Source: Streptacidiphilus fuscans
GTDB lineage: Bacteria > Actinomycetota > Actinomycetes > Streptomycetales > Streptomycetaceae
Assembly (NCBI RefSeq): GCF_015690355.1
Contig: NZ_JADPRT010000003.1
Location: forward strand, 524,474-588,473
Reading direction: 5' to 3'
Length of the DNA stretch: 64,000 nt
Shown here: positions 17,860 to 26,579 of the stretch, one piece after another
How positions within the stretch are numbered: the stretch's first letter is position 1
Layout: each line of letters begins with the position of its first letter
Notes under the pieces: model-generated
Databases searched by the model: none
The model's input: only the letters and a program-made list of their open reading frames with translations
Told to the model about the DNA's origin: nothing
Made by a program: the position numbers and the translations under genes

Positions 17860-19224
17860 ATGGGTCGCTCCCTCGCCCGTTCCCGCTCCGTCAAGGCTGC
17901 GGCCACGGTGACCGCAGGCGCCGCAGCGCTGCTGGCCTTCTCGGCCGGCGCCCCGGCGACCGCCACCGCCTCCGCGCTGCCCGCGCCCGTGCCCGCGATC
18001 ACCGGCCACGTCATGGCCTCGGGCATGCACTCGGTGCTGCCGACCAGCCAGTGCCTCACCCAGATGAAGATCCGCTGCTACACCCCGCTCCAGTACCAGA
18101 AGGCGTACAACCTGGCCCCGCTCTACAAGAGCGGCGTCACCGGCAAGGGCCGCACGATCGTGATCGTCGACTCCTTCGGATCGCCGACCATCCAGAGCGA
18201 CCTGAACACCTTCGACAAGCAGTTCGGCCTGCCGGACACCCACGTCAACGTGGTCAGGTGGGGCAACGTCCCGAAGTTCAACAACACCGACCCGACGCAG
18301 CTCAGCTGGGCCGGTGAGACCACCCTCGACGTCGAGTACGCGCACTCCATCGCGCCCGGCGCCCGGATCGTCCTGATCGAGACCGGCGTCGCCGAGACCG
18401 AGGGCACCACCGGCTTCCCGCAGATGGTCGCCGCCGAGAAGTACGCGGTCGACCACAACTGGGGCGACGTCATCTCCCAGAGCTTCGGCGCGACCGAGCA
18501 GACCTTCCCTGGCTACGGCAAGGGCGACACCGCGTCGGTGCAGCAGCTGCGCTACGCCTACGCCGACGCGTACTGGAAGCGCGTCACCGTGCTCGCCGCC
18601 GCCGGTGACAACGGCGCGACCGACTCCGAGGCGACCGGCACCGCCACCTACCCGTACAAGGTGGACTCCTGGCCGTCCACCGACCCGCTGGTCACCTCGA
18701 TCGGTGGCACCCAGCTGACCCTGAACAACCAGGGCGTCCGCACCGCTCCCGACCAGGTCTGGAACGACGGTTACGGCGCGGGCGGCGGCGGTATCTCCGG
18801 CATCTTCGCCCGCCCCGGCTACCAGCAGGGCGTCGCGAACGTCACCGGCGCCCACCGCGGCACCCCGGACATCTCGATGACCGCCGCGGTCAACGGCGCC
18901 GCCTGGGTCTACTCCACCTTCGACTCCAACCCGAAGAACAACGGCTGGGGCCTGGTGGGCGGCACCAGCGAGGCCACCCCGATCTTCTCCGGCATAGTCG
19001 CGCTCGCCGACCAGAAGGCGGGCCACCGCATCGGCTTCCTCAACAACAAGCTGTACGCCCTGGCCGAGCACGACGCGACCGCCCACGGCATCGTCGACGT
19101 GACCAAGGGAAACAACTCGTTCGGGGGCGTCACCGGCTACAACGCCACCAAGGGCTACGACCTGGCCTCCGGCTGGGGCACCATCAACGGCACGCTCTTC
19201 GTGGATGCGCTCGCCGGTCGGTGA
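17860..19224 (+). CDS. secreted S53 (sedolisin) peptidase
   Basis: The start at the ATG at 17860 is set by GAGGAGA just upstream; earlier ATGs at 17842 and 17848 are less well placed. The 454-residue product has a signal peptide (residues ~1-38) and the sedolisin catalytic set: Glu153 and Asp157 in AGETTLDVEYAHS, Asp250 of the oxyanion site in AAAGDNGA, and the nucleophile Ser370 in GGTSEATP. The C-terminal DVTKGNN and DLASGWG segments match the calcium site. These carboxyl-serine peptidases are usually active at low pH. Only ~45 residues lie between signal peptide and catalytic domain, far less than the usual ~150-200-residue propeptide. Confidence 0.93.
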   Translation: MGRSLARSRSVKAAATVTAGAAALLAFSAGAPATATASALPAPVPAITGHVMASGMHSVLPTSQCLTQMKIRCYTPLQYQKAYNLAPLYKSGVTGKGRTIVIVDSFGSPTIQSDLNTFDKQFGLPDTHVNVVRWGNVPKFNNTDPTQLSWAGETTLDVEYAHSIAPGARIVLIETGVAETEGTTGFPQMVAAEKYAVDHNWGDVISQSFGATEQTFPGYGKGDTASVQQLRYAYADAYWKRVTVLAAAGDNGATDSEATGTATYPYKVDSWPSTDPLVTSIGGTQLTLNNQGVRTAPDQVWNDGYGAGGGGISGIFARPGYQQGVANVTGAHRGTPDISMTAAVNGAAWVYSTFDSNPKNNGWGLVGGTSEATPIFSGIVALADQKAGHRIGFLNNKLYALAEHDATAHGIVDVTKGNNSFGGVTGYNATKGYDLASGWGTINGTLFVDALAGR

Positions 19225-19299
19225 AACACACCGTGCAGCACGGATATTGATGCACAGTCAGAAATGAACAGTCAGAGATGTCCGCTGCACCGCTGAACT

Positions 19300-19346
19300 G
19301 ACGGGGCGCGAGGGTGAGACGGTACCCCTCGCGCCCTGTCGCTTTT
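19300..19346 (+). terminator. intrinsic terminator after S53 gene
   Basis: A 15-bp stem with one G-T pair (19300-19314 with 19326-19340) around an 11-base loop, followed by GCTTTT. It lies 76 bp past the peptidase stop and in front of the convergent epimerase gene. Confidence 0.85.
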
Positions 19347-19414
19347 CCTCGGCCTTTCCTCGGGCCTGCCTCGGGCTTGCCCGGCTTTCCTTGGGCGACT
19401 GCGGCCCGGTCGGA

Positions 19415-20302
19415 TCAGCCCAGCTGGTCGCCGAAGCCGGTCCGCCAGGACGCGTGCGCCGGACGCCAGCCACGGCTGCGGGCGAGGGCGTTGGACGCCC
19501 CGCGCTCCCACGTCGCGGGCTCCGAGCCCGAGGCCTGCGGCGTCGCGTCCACACCGAGGGCGGACGCCAGCACCGGAAGCCACTGGGCCGCAGCCGCCGG
19601 CTCGTCGTCGACGATGTTGACCGGCCCGGCGGGCCAGTCCAGGGCCGCGATCACCGCCCTGGCAGCGTCGTCCACGTGGACGAAGGAGCTCACGCCCGCG
19701 CTCGTTGTCAGCGTTCCGAGGAAGGGCCCGGCCTGGTCACCCGCCAGTGCCGCGGCGATCGGGCCGCCCGGCGCGTACCAGGTGCCGGGGCCGTAGAAGA
19801 GGCCGTTGCGCAGCACGACCGAGTCCTGGAGCTCGGCCGCGATCCGCTCCAGCTCGGCGACCGCGCCGACCATGCCGCCGCGCGGCAGCGGCGCGTCCAG
19901 GTCCAGCGGCACGCTCTCGTCCGCCGAGCCCTCCCCGCCCGCGTAGGCCCAGCAGATCGACTGGGCGACGATCCGGGTGACCCCGGCGGCCTTCGCCGCG
20001 TCCACCAGATTGCGGGTCCCCTCCCGGCGCAGCCGGCTGTTGGCCGCGCCGTCGGCACCGGAGAGGTCGGTCAGCTGGTGCAGCACCGCGTCCGGCGCGG
20101 CGTCGACCACGGCGTCCCGCAGCGCCCCGGCGTCCATGACGTCCACCCGCACCGCCCGCACGGCGTCCCCGCCGACCGCCCGCAGCCGGGCGACGCCCTC
20201 CTCGCTGCGCGAGGCGCCCACCACCTGGTGTCCGGCGTCCACCAGCAGCGGCACCAGCCGCCGTCCCAGCGCCCCGGTCGCCCCCGCAAGAAACACACGC
20301 AC
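19415..20302 (-). CDS. NAD(P)-dependent epimerase/dehydratase family protein
   Basis: A 295-residue extended short-chain dehydrogenase. The dinucleotide-binding GATGALGRRLV loop is at the very N-terminus, and SVVLRNGLFYGPG and SFVHVDDAARAV are typical of atypical/extended SDR epimerases. The usual YxxxK is not obvious: the QSICWAYAGG region replaces it, so it may act as an atypical SDR (ligand sensor or reductase of a non-standard type). The GTG start at 20302 has a G-rich ribosome site. Monocistronic and convergent with the S53 gene. Confidence 0.85.
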   Translation of the reverse strand: MRVFLAGATGALGRRLVPLLVDAGHQVVGASRSEEGVARLRAVGGDAVRAVRVDVMDAGALRDAVVDAAPDAVLHQLTDLSGADGAANSRLRREGTRNLVDAAKAAGVTRIVAQSICWAYAGGEGSADESVPLDLDAPLPRGGMVGAVAELERIAAELQDSVVLRNGLFYGPGTWYAPGGPIAAALAGDQAGPFLGTLTTSAGVSSFVHVDDAARAVIAALDWPAGPVNIVDDEPAAAAQWLPVLASALGVDATPQASGSEPATWERGASNALARSRGWRPAHASWRTGFGDQLG

Positions 20303-20452
20303 CGTCTTGCCCCCCGATCATCCGCCGACGAATATCGATCATGCCGAGCCTAGGGCCCGCCTGGTCTGCCGTGCCTCCGGGCGGGGGAGACGCCGGGCAC
20401 GCAGACTGGTCGGACGCGGTGCGTGCGAACGGACGAAGGGAGAGACCTCGGG

Positions 20453-21214
20453 ATGGGAGCGATCGTCGACTGGCTGGGCGGCCTGTCCGGCCCGCTGGTC
20501 TACGCGGTGGTCGGCGCCCTGGTCTTCTGCGAGGACGCGCTCTTCGTCGGCTTCGTCCTGCCCGGCGAGACGGCGGTGGTGCTGGCGGGCGTGCTGGCGA
20601 ACCAGGGCCACGTCTCCGTCTGGGGCGTGATGGCCGTGGTGGTCTTCGCGGCGATCCTCGGTGACAGCGTCGGGTACCTGATCGGCGACCACTTCGGCGA
20701 CCGGATTCTCGACGTCCGGCCGCTGCGCAGGCACCAGGAGAACCTCGGCAAGGCCAAGGACATGATCCGGGAGCGCGGCGCCGCCGCCGTCTTCTTCGGA
20801 CGGTTCATCGCCTTCTTCCGTGCCGTGATGCCCGCCCTGGCCGGGATCTCGCACATGCGCTACCGCACGTTCCTGCTGTTCAACGCGTTGGGCGGGCTGG
20901 TCTGGGGGGTCGGCTACACGCTGCTCGGCTACTTCGCCGGGCAGGCGTACAAGCGGGTCGAGGCGCAGGCGGGCAAGTGGGTGGCGATCGCGATCGCGGT
21001 GATCGTGGTGGCCGTGATCGGGGTCTTCGCCTGGCGCCGCCACCGCCGCGAGCGCGAGACCGAGCGCGAGAGCGAGAGCGAGGGCGAGGGCGAGGGCGAA
21101 GGCCCCCAGCGCGAAGGCGAAAGCGAAAGCGAAGGCGAAGCCCGAGACCACGCCGGCCGCGAGGGCGACGCGGGCGACGGCCCCGAGCGCGACGGCCGCG
21201 AGCACGACGGCTGA
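20453..21214 (+). CDS. DedA-family membrane protein with charged repetitive tail
   Basis: The start at the ATG at 20453 follows AGGGAGAG; a GTG at 20423 is less likely. The 253-residue protein has the DedA (SNARE-associated) core with re-entrant helices, ENLGKAKDMI and FFGRFIAFFRAVMPALAGISHMRY carrying the conserved F/Y-G-R-F and G motifs. DedA proteins have been linked to undecaprenyl-phosphate or other lipid flipping and membrane energetics. After a last helix near residue 185 comes a ~60-residue cytoplasmic tail rich in Glu, Gly, Ser and Arg, encoded by imperfect hexamer repeats (GAGAGC/GAGGGC/GAAGGC) at about 21055-21140; this tail is not part of the family. Confidence 0.92.
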   Translation: MGAIVDWLGGLSGPLVYAVVGALVFCEDALFVGFVLPGETAVVLAGVLANQGHVSVWGVMAVVVFAAILGDSVGYLIGDHFGDRILDVRPLRRHQENLGKAKDMIRERGAAAVFFGRFIAFFRAVMPALAGISHMRYRTFLLFNALGGLVWGVGYTLLGYFAGQAYKRVEAQAGKWVAIAIAVIVVAVIGVFAWRRHRRERETERESESEGEGEGEGPQREGESESEGEARDHAGREGDAGDGPERDGREHDG

Positions 21215-21269
21215 GGCAGCCGCGCGACTATGGTGGATAGCTGAGGGGGGACGCCCTCCGGAGGTCCGC

Positions 21270-21575
21270 ATGGCCACTCGGCACCACTACCACCTCGACA
21301 TCGACGGCCACTCCGTCTCGCTCGACCTGCGCACCGGCTACACCTGGCGCACCGAGGACATCCTCCTCCTGGTCGACGGCAAGGAGCTCGGCTACCGCCA
21401 CGAGCGCCACCCGGCCACCACGGTCCTGGAGGCCGAGCTCTCGGGCGAACCGCCGACGCCGATCAGCGTCCGGATCGACCACCCGCACCACGGCGGCCAC
21501 CGTCCGCACACGCCCATCTGCACCCTGCTGATCGAGGGCCGCCGGCTGCCGATGCCGGAGAGCGTGCCTGCCTGA
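21270..21575 (+). CDS. small conserved beta-rich protein, unknown function
   Basis: A 101-residue protein with codon bias like its neighbours. It is His-rich at the start (MATRHHYHLDIDGHSVSLDL) and at HPHHGGHRPH near residue 75. The alternating pattern suggests an all-beta fold. I do not recognise a named family. It follows dedA by 55 bp and may share its transcript. Confidence 0.6.
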   Translation: MATRHHYHLDIDGHSVSLDLRTGYTWRTEDILLLVDGKELGYRHERHPATTVLEAELSGEPPTPISVRIDHPHHGGHRPHTPICTLLIEGRRLPMPESVPA

Positions 21576-21608
21576 TCCGGGGACCGCCCGCCAGCCCCGG
21601 TCAGGGGC

Positions 21609-21656
21609 GTCAACAACCCGTCAAGAACACCTGTCCGAGCGTCAAAAGCGCGTCAG
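21609..21656 (+). promoter_or_regulatory. phased GTCA direct repeats upstream of GlnX-like gene
   Basis: GTCAA at 21609, 21620 and 21641 and GTCAG at 21652: spacings 11, 21 and 11 bp, one or two helical turns apart. Such arrays are typical of OmpR/PhoB-type winged-helix regulators (PhoP or GlnR in streptomycetes). The array ends 82 bp before the next ATG. Which regulator binds is unknown. Confidence 0.45.
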
Positions 21657-21738
21657 GACAGCCGCTTCCGTGCGCCGCCCCGCAGGAGAGTGAGGCCCGA
21701 GGTCGAGAGGCCGAATCGGGAAGAAGGCTCAGGCGGGG

Positions 21739-23310
21739 ATGACTACGGTCGGGGAACGGGCTCCGGAGGCCGCATCCAGCGGCGCGACAAGCGCCGGGGG
21801 GACGGGGGGATCGGGGGAACCAGGGGGATCGCCGGGACCGGGGGGACCCGCGACGCCCGGAGCGGCCGGCCGAGCCGCCCGGCTGTCCCGACGCGGGCGC
21901 GGCGGTCAGGGCGGAGGTGGCAGGCAGCTGACGGTCCCGGCGCGTCTGCGCTGGGCCGCCGCAGGCTGCGCGACGCTGGCCGTCCTGCTCGGCGCGGTGC
22001 TGCTCGGGTCGGTCTCCGGCGCGGCGAGCACCTGGAGCGACATCACCGGCCACGAGGCGCCGCAGGTCACCGACGCGGGCGGGCTCTACCAGGCGCTGAC
22101 CGACATGGACGCCCAGGCGGCCAACCAGCTGGCGTTCGGCAACGACCCGCAGCTGTCAAAGAACCTGGTCACCGCCCGAACCGGGTACGCCCAGGACCGG
22201 GTCACCGCCGACCACGACCTCCAGGCCGCCACCCTCGACGCGGCGGGCAACGCCGCCGCGCAGAAGGCGCTCAGCCAGGTCCTCGACAACATGGGCAACT
22301 ACCAGGACCTGGCAGCCCGCGCGCTGGCCCTCAACGCCCACGCCGACGCCCCGGCCGGCCACCCGGACCCGGCGGCGCTCACCGAGTACCGCCAGGCCAC
22401 CGACCTGATGCGGACTCAGCTGATGCCTGCGGCGGAGCAGCTGATCCAGGCCAACGACAGCGGGTTCGAGCAGAGTTACCGCTCCGAGAGCTCCGCGCTC
22501 GGCACGGCCGGACTGTGGCTGGTGCTGCTCGGCGGAGCGCTGCTGGTGGCCATGCTGGCCACCCAGATCTGGCTGACCCGCAGCTTCCGCCGGGTCGTCA
22601 ACGTGGCCATGGCGGCGGCGACGGTCCTGACCGCGGTGCTGCTGGGCCTGGCCGGTTCGCTCTTCTCGACCGAGCGGAACGACCTGACCACCGCCCGGAT
22701 CTCCGCGTACGACTCGGTCGTCGCCCTCACCCACGCCCGCGCGGTCATCTACGACGCGAACGCCGACGAGAGCCGCTACCTGCTGGACCAGGGCCGGGCC
22801 GCCCAGTACCAGCAGGCCTTCCAGCAGGACTCGGACGACATAGCCGATGTCGGCAACGCCGGGATCTTCCAGTACGACGGGGCGCTGGCGTCCGCGATCA
22901 GCGCGTACCAGCAGAACAACGCGAACGTCGGGTTCACCGGGTACTTCGGCGACGAGTTCCGCAACATCACCTTCCCCGGCGAGCGGGCGGCGGCGGAGAA
23001 GACGCTGCTCGCGTACCAGGCGTACGAACGTGACGACCGCAAGATCCGCGCTCTGGTCCAGTCCGGCCACCTGGAACAGGCCATCGCCTACGGCACGAGC
23101 CTGGCCCCCGGCGGCTCCAACGCGGACTTCAACGCGCAGGACGCCGCGCTGCAGGCGTTGATCGGGATCAACGAGAACGCGTACGAGTCCGCCGCGGCGA
23201 CGGGCGCGAACAGCGCGGGCGGGGACGAGTGGGTGCTGGTCGGGGGGATGGCGGTGGTGGTACTCCTGCTCGGCGCAGGCGCTTGGCCCCGCCTGAAGGA
23301 ATTCCGCTGA
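21739..23310 (+). CDS. GlnX-like four-helix membrane protein
   Basis: A 523-residue protein. A ~70-residue Gly/Pro/Ser-rich cytoplasmic N-terminus is followed by TM1 (~residues 74-95), an extracytoplasmic helical domain, TM2-TM3 close together (~253-320, LWLVLLGGALLVAMLA and AAATVLTAVLLGLAG), a second extracytoplasmic helical domain, and TM4 near the C-terminus (VLVGGMAVVVLLLGAG). This 2+2 layout matches GlnX, the actinobacterial membrane protein that with lipoprotein GlnH passes an amino-acid signal to kinase PknG. No glnH or pknG is adjacent here, so the assignment rests on topology and is tentative. Phased GTCA repeats lie upstream. Confidence 0.55.
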   Translation: MTTVGERAPEAASSGATSAGGTGGSGEPGGSPGPGGPATPGAAGRAARLSRRGRGGQGGGGRQLTVPARLRWAAAGCATLAVLLGAVLLGSVSGAASTWSDITGHEAPQVTDAGGLYQALTDMDAQAANQLAFGNDPQLSKNLVTARTGYAQDRVTADHDLQAATLDAAGNAAAQKALSQVLDNMGNYQDLAARALALNAHADAPAGHPDPAALTEYRQATDLMRTQLMPAAEQLIQANDSGFEQSYRSESSALGTAGLWLVLLGGALLVAMLATQIWLTRSFRRVVNVAMAAATVLTAVLLGLAGSLFSTERNDLTTARISAYDSVVALTHARAVIYDANADESRYLLDQGRAAQYQQAFQQDSDDIADVGNAGIFQYDGALASAISAYQQNNANVGFTGYFGDEFRNITFPGERAAAEKTLLAYQAYERDDRKIRALVQSGHLEQAIAYGTSLAPGGSNADFNAQDAALQALIGINENAYESAAATGANSAGGDEWVLVGGMAVVVLLLGAGAWPRLKEFR

Positions 23311-23431
23311 GGTGTTGCCACGGACCGTCACCAGGTTTTGGTCACCCGTTCGTCTTGTCCCGGCTGCGCTTCCTGGACCCGCCTGTTTGAGTGGCTAGGG
23401 GAACGGGGCACGCGCTCAAGGGAGACACGCG

Positions 23432-25186
23432 GTGGCGGGTCAGGGAGGGTTCCCGTCGAACGGGGAGGAGCCCGGGTCCGGTTCGTGGTGGCGGGTGGGG
23501 GACCGGTGGGTGGACCTGGTCGTCGCCGCCGCGATCGTCGCCCTGCTCTACGGCCTGCTGCGCCTCGCGCCCGGTCTCAACGCGCCGTTCCTGCCGAGCA
23601 CCGCTCCCACGCAGGTGTCGACCGATCCCGCGAACCTCCCCTACTACGCGGTGCGTTCGCTGCTGCGGATGTTCATCGCGCTGATCCTCTCGGTGCTCTT
23701 CACCTTCGTCTACGCCACCGCCGCAGCGCGGATGCGCCGGGTCGAGAAGGTGCTGCTGCCGATCCTGGACATCCTCCAGTCCGTGCCCGTCCTGGGCTTC
23801 CTCTCGGTCACCGTGACCGCGTTCATCAACCTCTTCCCGGGCTCCGAGCTCGGCCTCGAATGCGCGTCGATCTTCGCGATCTTCACCGCGATGGCCTGGA
23901 ACATGACCTTCGCCTTCTACTACGCCCTCGTCTCCCAGCCCCGCGAGCTGGACGAGGCCGCGCGCGTGATGCGGCTGACCAAGTGGCAGCGGTTCTGGCG
24001 GCTGGACGTGCCGTCGGGGATGATCCCGCTGATCTGGAACGGGATGATGAGCTTCGGCGGCGCCTGGTTCTTCCTGGCCGCCTCCGAGTCGATCAGCGTG
24101 CTCAACCACCACTACGCACTGCCGGGGATCGGCTCCTACGCCGCCGCCGCGATCGCCAACGGGAACCTGAGCCAGGTCTGCATCGCCATCGCCGTGATGG
24201 TCGTGATGGTGATCGGCGTCAACGCCTTCTTCTGGCGGCCGATGACCGCCTGGTCGGAGCGGTTCCGGGTGGAGGAGTCGGGCGCGGCGGAGCGGCCCCG
24301 GAGCCTGATGCTGGACCTGCTGCGTCGCAGCAGCGTGCCGGAGCTGGTCGGGAGGCCGCTCAAGCCGGTCGGGCGGGCGCTCGACCGGGCCGCCCGGCCC
24401 TTCGGCCTGGCCGAGCACCCGCTGGCGCGGCCCGTCGCCCGGGAGCGGACCGGTGACGTCTTCTTCGCGGGGGCGGTCACCGCGCTGGTCGCCTGGGGCG
24501 CGTGGCAGGCGCTCAGCTACGTGAACTCGACGGTCGGGCTCGCGGAGTTCTGGCACGCGTTCTGGCTGGGCGCGGCGACCTTCGGGCGCGTCGTGGTGCT
24601 GCTGGTGTTCGCCACGCTGATCTGGGTGCCGATCGGCGTGTGGATCGGGATGAACCCCAAGGTCATCCGGTTCGCGCAGCCGGTCGTGCAGGTGCTGGCC
24701 AGCTTTCCGGCGAACTTCCTCTTCCCGTTCGCGACCGCCGCGTTCGTCGCCCTCGGGATCTCCCTCAACATCGGGTCGATCCTGCTGATGGCGCTGGGCG
24801 CGCAGTGGTACATCCTCTTCAACGTGATCGCCGGGGCGTCCGCGATCCCGTCCGACCTGCGCGAGGCGATGACCGGCTTCGGGGTCCACGGCTGGCTGCG
24901 CTGGAGCAGGTTCATCCTGCCGGCGATCTTCCCCTACTACGTGACCGGCGGGATCACCGCGGCGGGCGGGGCGTGGAACGCGTCGATCGTCGCGGAGGTC
25001 GTCGACTACGGCAACCACCACCTGGAGGCCACCGGCCTCGGCGCGTACATCGCGCAGGCGACGGGCGACGGGGACTTCCCCAAGATCCTGGTGGGTATCT
25101 GCGTGATGAGCATCTACGTCGTCGGCGTCAACCGGCTGTTCTGGCGGCGGATGTACCGCCTGGCCGAGACCCGCTACGCGCTGTGA
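23432..25186 (+). CDS. fused double ABC permease (NrtB/SsuC-type)
   Basis: A 584-residue protein made of two BPD permease units in one chain: residues ~25-270 and ~330-575, joined by a charged linker. Each half has an EAA loop, ELDEAARVMRLTKWQRFWRL in the first and DLREAMTGFGVHGWLRWSRF in the second. The family imports nitrate, sulfonate, taurine or bicarbonate. The GTG start at 23432 follows GGGAGA. It pairs with the ATPase gene 55 bp downstream. No substrate-binding protein is found beside them. Confidence 0.88.
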   Translation: MAGQGGFPSNGEEPGSGSWWRVGDRWVDLVVAAAIVALLYGLLRLAPGLNAPFLPSTAPTQVSTDPANLPYYAVRSLLRMFIALILSVLFTFVYATAAARMRRVEKVLLPILDILQSVPVLGFLSVTVTAFINLFPGSELGLECASIFAIFTAMAWNMTFAFYYALVSQPRELDEAARVMRLTKWQRFWRLDVPSGMIPLIWNGMMSFGGAWFFLAASESISVLNHHYALPGIGSYAAAAIANGNLSQVCIAIAVMVVMVIGVNAFFWRPMTAWSERFRVEESGAAERPRSLMLDLLRRSSVPELVGRPLKPVGRALDRAARPFGLAEHPLARPVARERTGDVFFAGAVTALVAWGAWQALSYVNSTVGLAEFWHAFWLGAATFGRVVVLLVFATLIWVPIGVWIGMNPKVIRFAQPVVQVLASFPANFLFPFATAAFVALGISLNIGSILLMALGAQWYILFNVIAGASAIPSDLREAMTGFGVHGWLRWSRFILPAIFPYYVTGGITAAGGAWNASIVAEVVDYGNHHLEATGLGAYIAQATGDGDFPKILVGICVMSIYVVGVNRLFWRRMYRLAETRYAL

Positions 25187-25232
25187 GAGCCGGGAAACGT
25201 GAGACCTGGGAAACCGTGAGAGCCGGGAAAGG
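25183..25232 (+). repeat. three tandem 16-17-bp repeats in intergenic spacer
   Basis: GTGAGAGCCGGGAAA occurs at 25183, in a variant form at 25199 and again at 25216; units are 16 or 17 bp. The first unit contains the permease stop codon, and the array runs up to the ribosome site of the ATPase gene. Slipped-strand duplication is the simplest origin. Confidence 0.85.
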
Positions 25233-25241
25233 AGACAGGCG

Positions 25242-26567
25242 ATGACCCCCACCGGCACGCGCCCCGTCATCGTCGAGGCGGAGGACGTCACCAAGACCTT
25301 CACCACGCCCGACGGCCGTGCCCTGCCGGTGCTGGAGGGCGTCGGGCTGACCCTGGTCGAGGGCGAGATCGTGGCGCTGCTCGGGAAGTCCGGCTCGGGC
25401 AAGTCGACGCTGCTGCGCTGCCTGGCGGGGCTGATCGCGCCGTCGCAGGGGACCGTCCGCTACCGGGGCGAGCTGCTCAACGGCGCCAATCCCGGTGTGG
25501 CCATGGTGTTCCAGTCCTTCGCGCTGCTGCCCTGGCTGACGGTGCAGCAGAACGTCGAGCTCAGCCTGCAGGCGCGCGGCGTCCCGGAGGAGGAGCGCGC
25601 CGACCGGGCGCTCAAGGCGATCGACCTGATCGGCCTGGACGGCTTCGAGGGGGCGTACCCGAAGGAGCTCAGTGGCGGCATGCGCCAGCGCGTCGGCTTT
25701 GCCCGCGCGCTGGTGGTCGAGCCGGACGCGCTCTTCATGGACGAGCCGTTCTCCGCGCTGGACGTGCTGACGGCGGAGAACCTGCGCGGCGAGCTGGTCG
25801 GGCTGTGGGTCGGGCGTGAGGCGCCGGTCAAGGCGATCCTCATCGTCACCCACAACATCGAGGAGGCGGTGCTGCTGGCCGACCGCATCCTGGTGCTCTC
25901 CTCCAACCCCGGCCGGATCAAGGCCGAGCTGCACGTCGACCTGGCGCGTCCGCGCGACCGGCAGACCGCCGGGTTCGAGGAGCTGGTCGACACCGTCTAC
26001 GGCATCCTCACCGGCCGGGACGAACCCCCGGCCACGCCGTCGACGTCGGAGCGCCCGGCCCCCACGCCGACGCCGGTCACCGCCCCGCTGCCGGACGTGA
26101 GCGTCGGAGGGATGGCCGGTCTGCTCGAGATCCTGATCGCGCGCGGCGGCGAGGACGGTCTGGCCGAGATCGCCGACGAGCTGACCTTCGAGGTCGACGA
26201 CCTGCTCCCGCTGGTCGACGCGGCGACGATGCTGGGCCTGGCCCGCACCATCGGCCCGCGGATCGCGGTCACCGACGCGGGCCGTGAGTTCACCGCGGCG
26301 GACATCCTCACCAGCAAGCAGCTCTTCGCCCGCTACGCGGAGGAGAACGCACCGCTGGTCCGCACCATCGTCACCGCGCTGGGCCGCACCGACGACCACA
26401 CCCTGCGCGAGGGCTTCTTCCTCGACCTGCTCCGCCGCGGCTTCTCCGCGGAGGACGCGCGCAGCCAGCTGGAGACGGCGATCGACTGGGGCCGCTACGG
26501 CGAGCTCTACGAGTACGACCGCGACGACGGCCGCTTCACGCTGGAAACGGCCGACGGGCGGAACTGA
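25242..26567 (+). CDS. ABC ATPase with C-terminal AAA-associated domain (NrtC/SsuB-type)
   Basis: A 441-residue protein. The N-terminal ~255 residues are an importer ATPase: GKSGSGKST Walker A, the Q-loop in FQSFALLPW, signature LSGGMRQRVGFARAL, Walker B LFMDEPFSALD, and the H-loop in VTHNIEEA. After a Pro/Thr linker, residues ~285-440 form the AAA-associated C-terminal domain seen in nitrate/sulfonate-type ATPases, possibly regulatory. Together with the fused permease it makes a compact two-gene importer; the substrate is unknown. Confidence 0.9.
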   Translation: MTPTGTRPVIVEAEDVTKTFTTPDGRALPVLEGVGLTLVEGEIVALLGKSGSGKSTLLRCLAGLIAPSQGTVRYRGELLNGANPGVAMVFQSFALLPWLTVQQNVELSLQARGVPEEERADRALKAIDLIGLDGFEGAYPKELSGGMRQRVGFARALVVEPDALFMDEPFSALDVLTAENLRGELVGLWVGREAPVKAILIVTHNIEEAVLLADRILVLSSNPGRIKAELHVDLARPRDRQTAGFEELVDTVYGILTGRDEPPATPSTSERPAPTPTPVTAPLPDVSVGGMAGLLEILIARGGEDGLAEIADELTFEVDDLLPLVDAATMLGLARTIGPRIAVTDAGREFTAADILTSKQLFARYAEENAPLVRTIVTALGRTDDHTLREGFFLDLLRRGFSAEDARSQLETAIDWGRYGELYEYDRDDGRFTLETADGRN

Positions 26568-26579
26568 CCCGGGGCGGTC

